From the NCBI GenBank assembly GCA_964057225.1, contig OZ059900.1, positions 22,335,638 through 22,399,637 on the forward strand: 64,000 nt of DNA, read 5' to 3'. A program made the position numbers and the translations under genes. Positions 62,877-64,000 of this stretch are shown here, in pieces (position 1 is the first letter of the stretch; every line of letters begins with the position of its first letter). The notes under the pieces were generated by a model that ran no database searches, was not told where the DNA came from, and saw only the letters and a program-made list of their open reading frames with translations. The stretch is from Auanema rhodensis (Eukaryota > Nematoda > Chromadorea > Rhabditida > Rhabditidae).

Positions 62877-64000
62877 TACGATTTCATGTGTTCAAACTCA
62901 TGCAATGTCAATGAAACCTAGCTCAAAATTGTTCCTACAACGTCTAGTTCCACTTTCACGACAAAAAAACAGGGGTTAGAAAATTAAGGAAATTAGCATA
63001 TTCTGAGGGCACGCCCCTTATGGCTAATATTGATTAAATCGATTTTTGTTCATATGAGTCGTCAAATGCAACGAATTTCAGCGTGTTACATACTAAAATG
63101 AAGCATTTTACATGCTTAACACTAGAAAAATACAAAAACACAGTATTTCCCATGAGAAATATTTTATTATGCTGGAAAACCAGTTTTTGGAAATTTCGCT
63201 GTAAACAAGGTTTCGACTTACGATTTCATGTGTTCAAACTCATGCAATGTCAATGAAACCTAGCTCAAAATTGTTTCTACAACATCTAGTTCCACTTTCA
63301 CGACAAAAAAACAGGGGTTAGAAAATTAAGGAAATTAGCATATTCTGAGGGCACGCCCTTTATGGCTAATATTGATTAAATCGATTTTTGTTCATATGAG
63401 TCGTCAAATGCAACGAATTTCAGCGTGTTACATACTAAAATGAAGCAGTTTACATGCTGAACACTATAAAAATACAAAAACACAGTATTTCCCATGAGAA
63501 ATATTTTATTATGCTGGAAAACCAGTTTTTGGAAATTTCGCTGTAAACAAGGTTTCGACTTACGATTTCATGTGTTCAAACTCATGCAATGTCAATGAAA
63601 CCTAGCTCAAAATTGTTTCTACAACGTCTAGTTCCACTTTCACGACAAAAAAACAGGGGTTAGAAAATTAAGGAAATTAGCATATTCTGAGGGCACGCCC
63701 CTTATGGCTAATATTGATTAAATCGATTTTTGTTCATATGAGTCGTCAAATGCAACGAATTTCAGCGTGTTACATACTAAAATGAAGCATTTTACATGCT
63801 TAACACTAGAAAAATACAAAAACACAGTATTTCCCATGAGAAATATTTTATTATGCTGGAAAACCAGTTTTTGGAAATTTCGCTGTAAACAAGGTTTTGA
63901 CTTACGATTTCATGTGTTCAAACTCATGCAATGTCAATGAAACCTAGCTCAAAATTGTTCGTACAACGTCTAGTTCCACTTTCACGACAAAAAACAGGGG
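62877..64000 (+). repeat. 4-monomer HOR, C338 type, copy 2 (cut by window edge)
   Basis: m185-m187 start at 62877, 63219 and 63561 and repeat m181-m183. The partial m188 (63903-64000) shows the six-A tract expected of the m184 type, so the 1367-bp unit continues past the window. Confidence 0.85.

Larger units (their letters stand above)
1..64000 (+). repeat. Satellite DNA array, 342-bp monomer, about 187 copies
   Basis: The whole window is a head-to-tail tandem repeat. The word TACGATTTCATG recurs at 1, 343, 685, 1027, 1369, 1711, 2053 and so on to 63903, nearly always 342 bp apart. Exceptions come from small indels and give 335, 339, 341 or 344 bp. One monomer counts 114 G+C in 342, about 33%. 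Every copy has the same orientation and no foreign sequence interrupts the array. Copies differ by scattered single-base changes that recur in fixed combinations, which shows higher-order structure. Arrays like this are known from eukaryotic centromeres, pericentromeres and subtelomeres. Which of these applies here cannot be told from sequence alone. The monomer does not resemble the primate alpha satellite that I know, and I do not recognise the family. Confidence 0.98.

Noticed and set aside
1-64000. CRISPR array
   Set aside because: Repeats are 342 bp and directly abut. There are no unique spacers and no cas genes, and no repeat of 25-40 bp is separated by variable sequence.
1-64000. Primate alpha satellite (171 bp; 342 as a dimer)
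   Set aside because: The length relation is suggestive, but the sequence does not show the alpha-satellite motifs I know, and the two halves of the monomer are only weakly similar.
1-64000. Transposable element or rolling-circle element with internal repeats
   Set aside because: No terminal inverted repeats, target-site duplications, transposase, reverse transcriptase or Rep coding sequence are visible, and the repeats reach both window edges.

Overview
The window is a single, uninterrupted tandem satellite DNA array with no gene in it. Base 1 to base 64000 is filled head to tail, all in one orientation, by a monomer of about 342 bp (about 33% G+C). Taking the phase that starts at the first base (TACGATTTCATG), I count 187 complete monomers, m1 to m187, plus a 98-base partial copy m188 at 63903-64000. 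The array fills the window to both edges, so it presumably continues on both sides. I see no transposon, inversion, spacer, RNA gene, bacterial operon or credible protein-coding gene. Long, nearly identical AT-rich satellite arrays of this kind are typical of eukaryotic centromeric, pericentromeric or subtelomeric heterochromatin. I cannot name the species, and the monomer is not one I recognise.

The monomers are very similar, usually differing at a handful of sites, and the same diagnostic changes recur in fixed combinations. Tracking about 30 such sites shows layered higher-order repeats (HORs). Positions within a monomer are numbered from the T of TACGATTTCATG.

Layout: 1-3074 is a lead-in of mixed monomers. 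3075-7162 is a tandem pair of a 6-monomer unit (2044 bp each), marked by a shared 7-bp deletion. 7163-11261 holds mixed and hybrid monomers and a doubled dimer. 11262-35519 is the most structured part: a superblock of about 16 monomer types occurs three times (12626-19458, 20143-26975, 28344-33468). It is built from smaller 4-mer, 5-mer and 6-mer units, and its terminal 6-mer is repeated in tandem at 31417-35519. 35520-40651 is a heterogeneous stretch without clear local HORs. 40652-44068 is a 4-mer HOR of 1367 bp. 44069-53644 is a family of 5- to 9-monomer units. 53645-55696 is a dimer repeated three times. 55697-61509 is a 4-mer HOR carrying a G-to-T change at position 241 that is absent upstream. 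61510-64000 is another 1367-bp 4-mer that runs off the edge.

Nothing here encodes interacting proteins. The information is structural and evolutionary. Hybrid monomers mark probable unequal-crossover points. An 18-bp perfect palindrome occurs in a subset of monomers. A motif resembling the CENP-B box lies near the monomer end. A series of co-linear matches suggests that the 342-bp monomer is itself an old dimer of about 159 + 183 bp. All reading was by eye, so identity percentages are not given, and small errors in individual site calls are possible.
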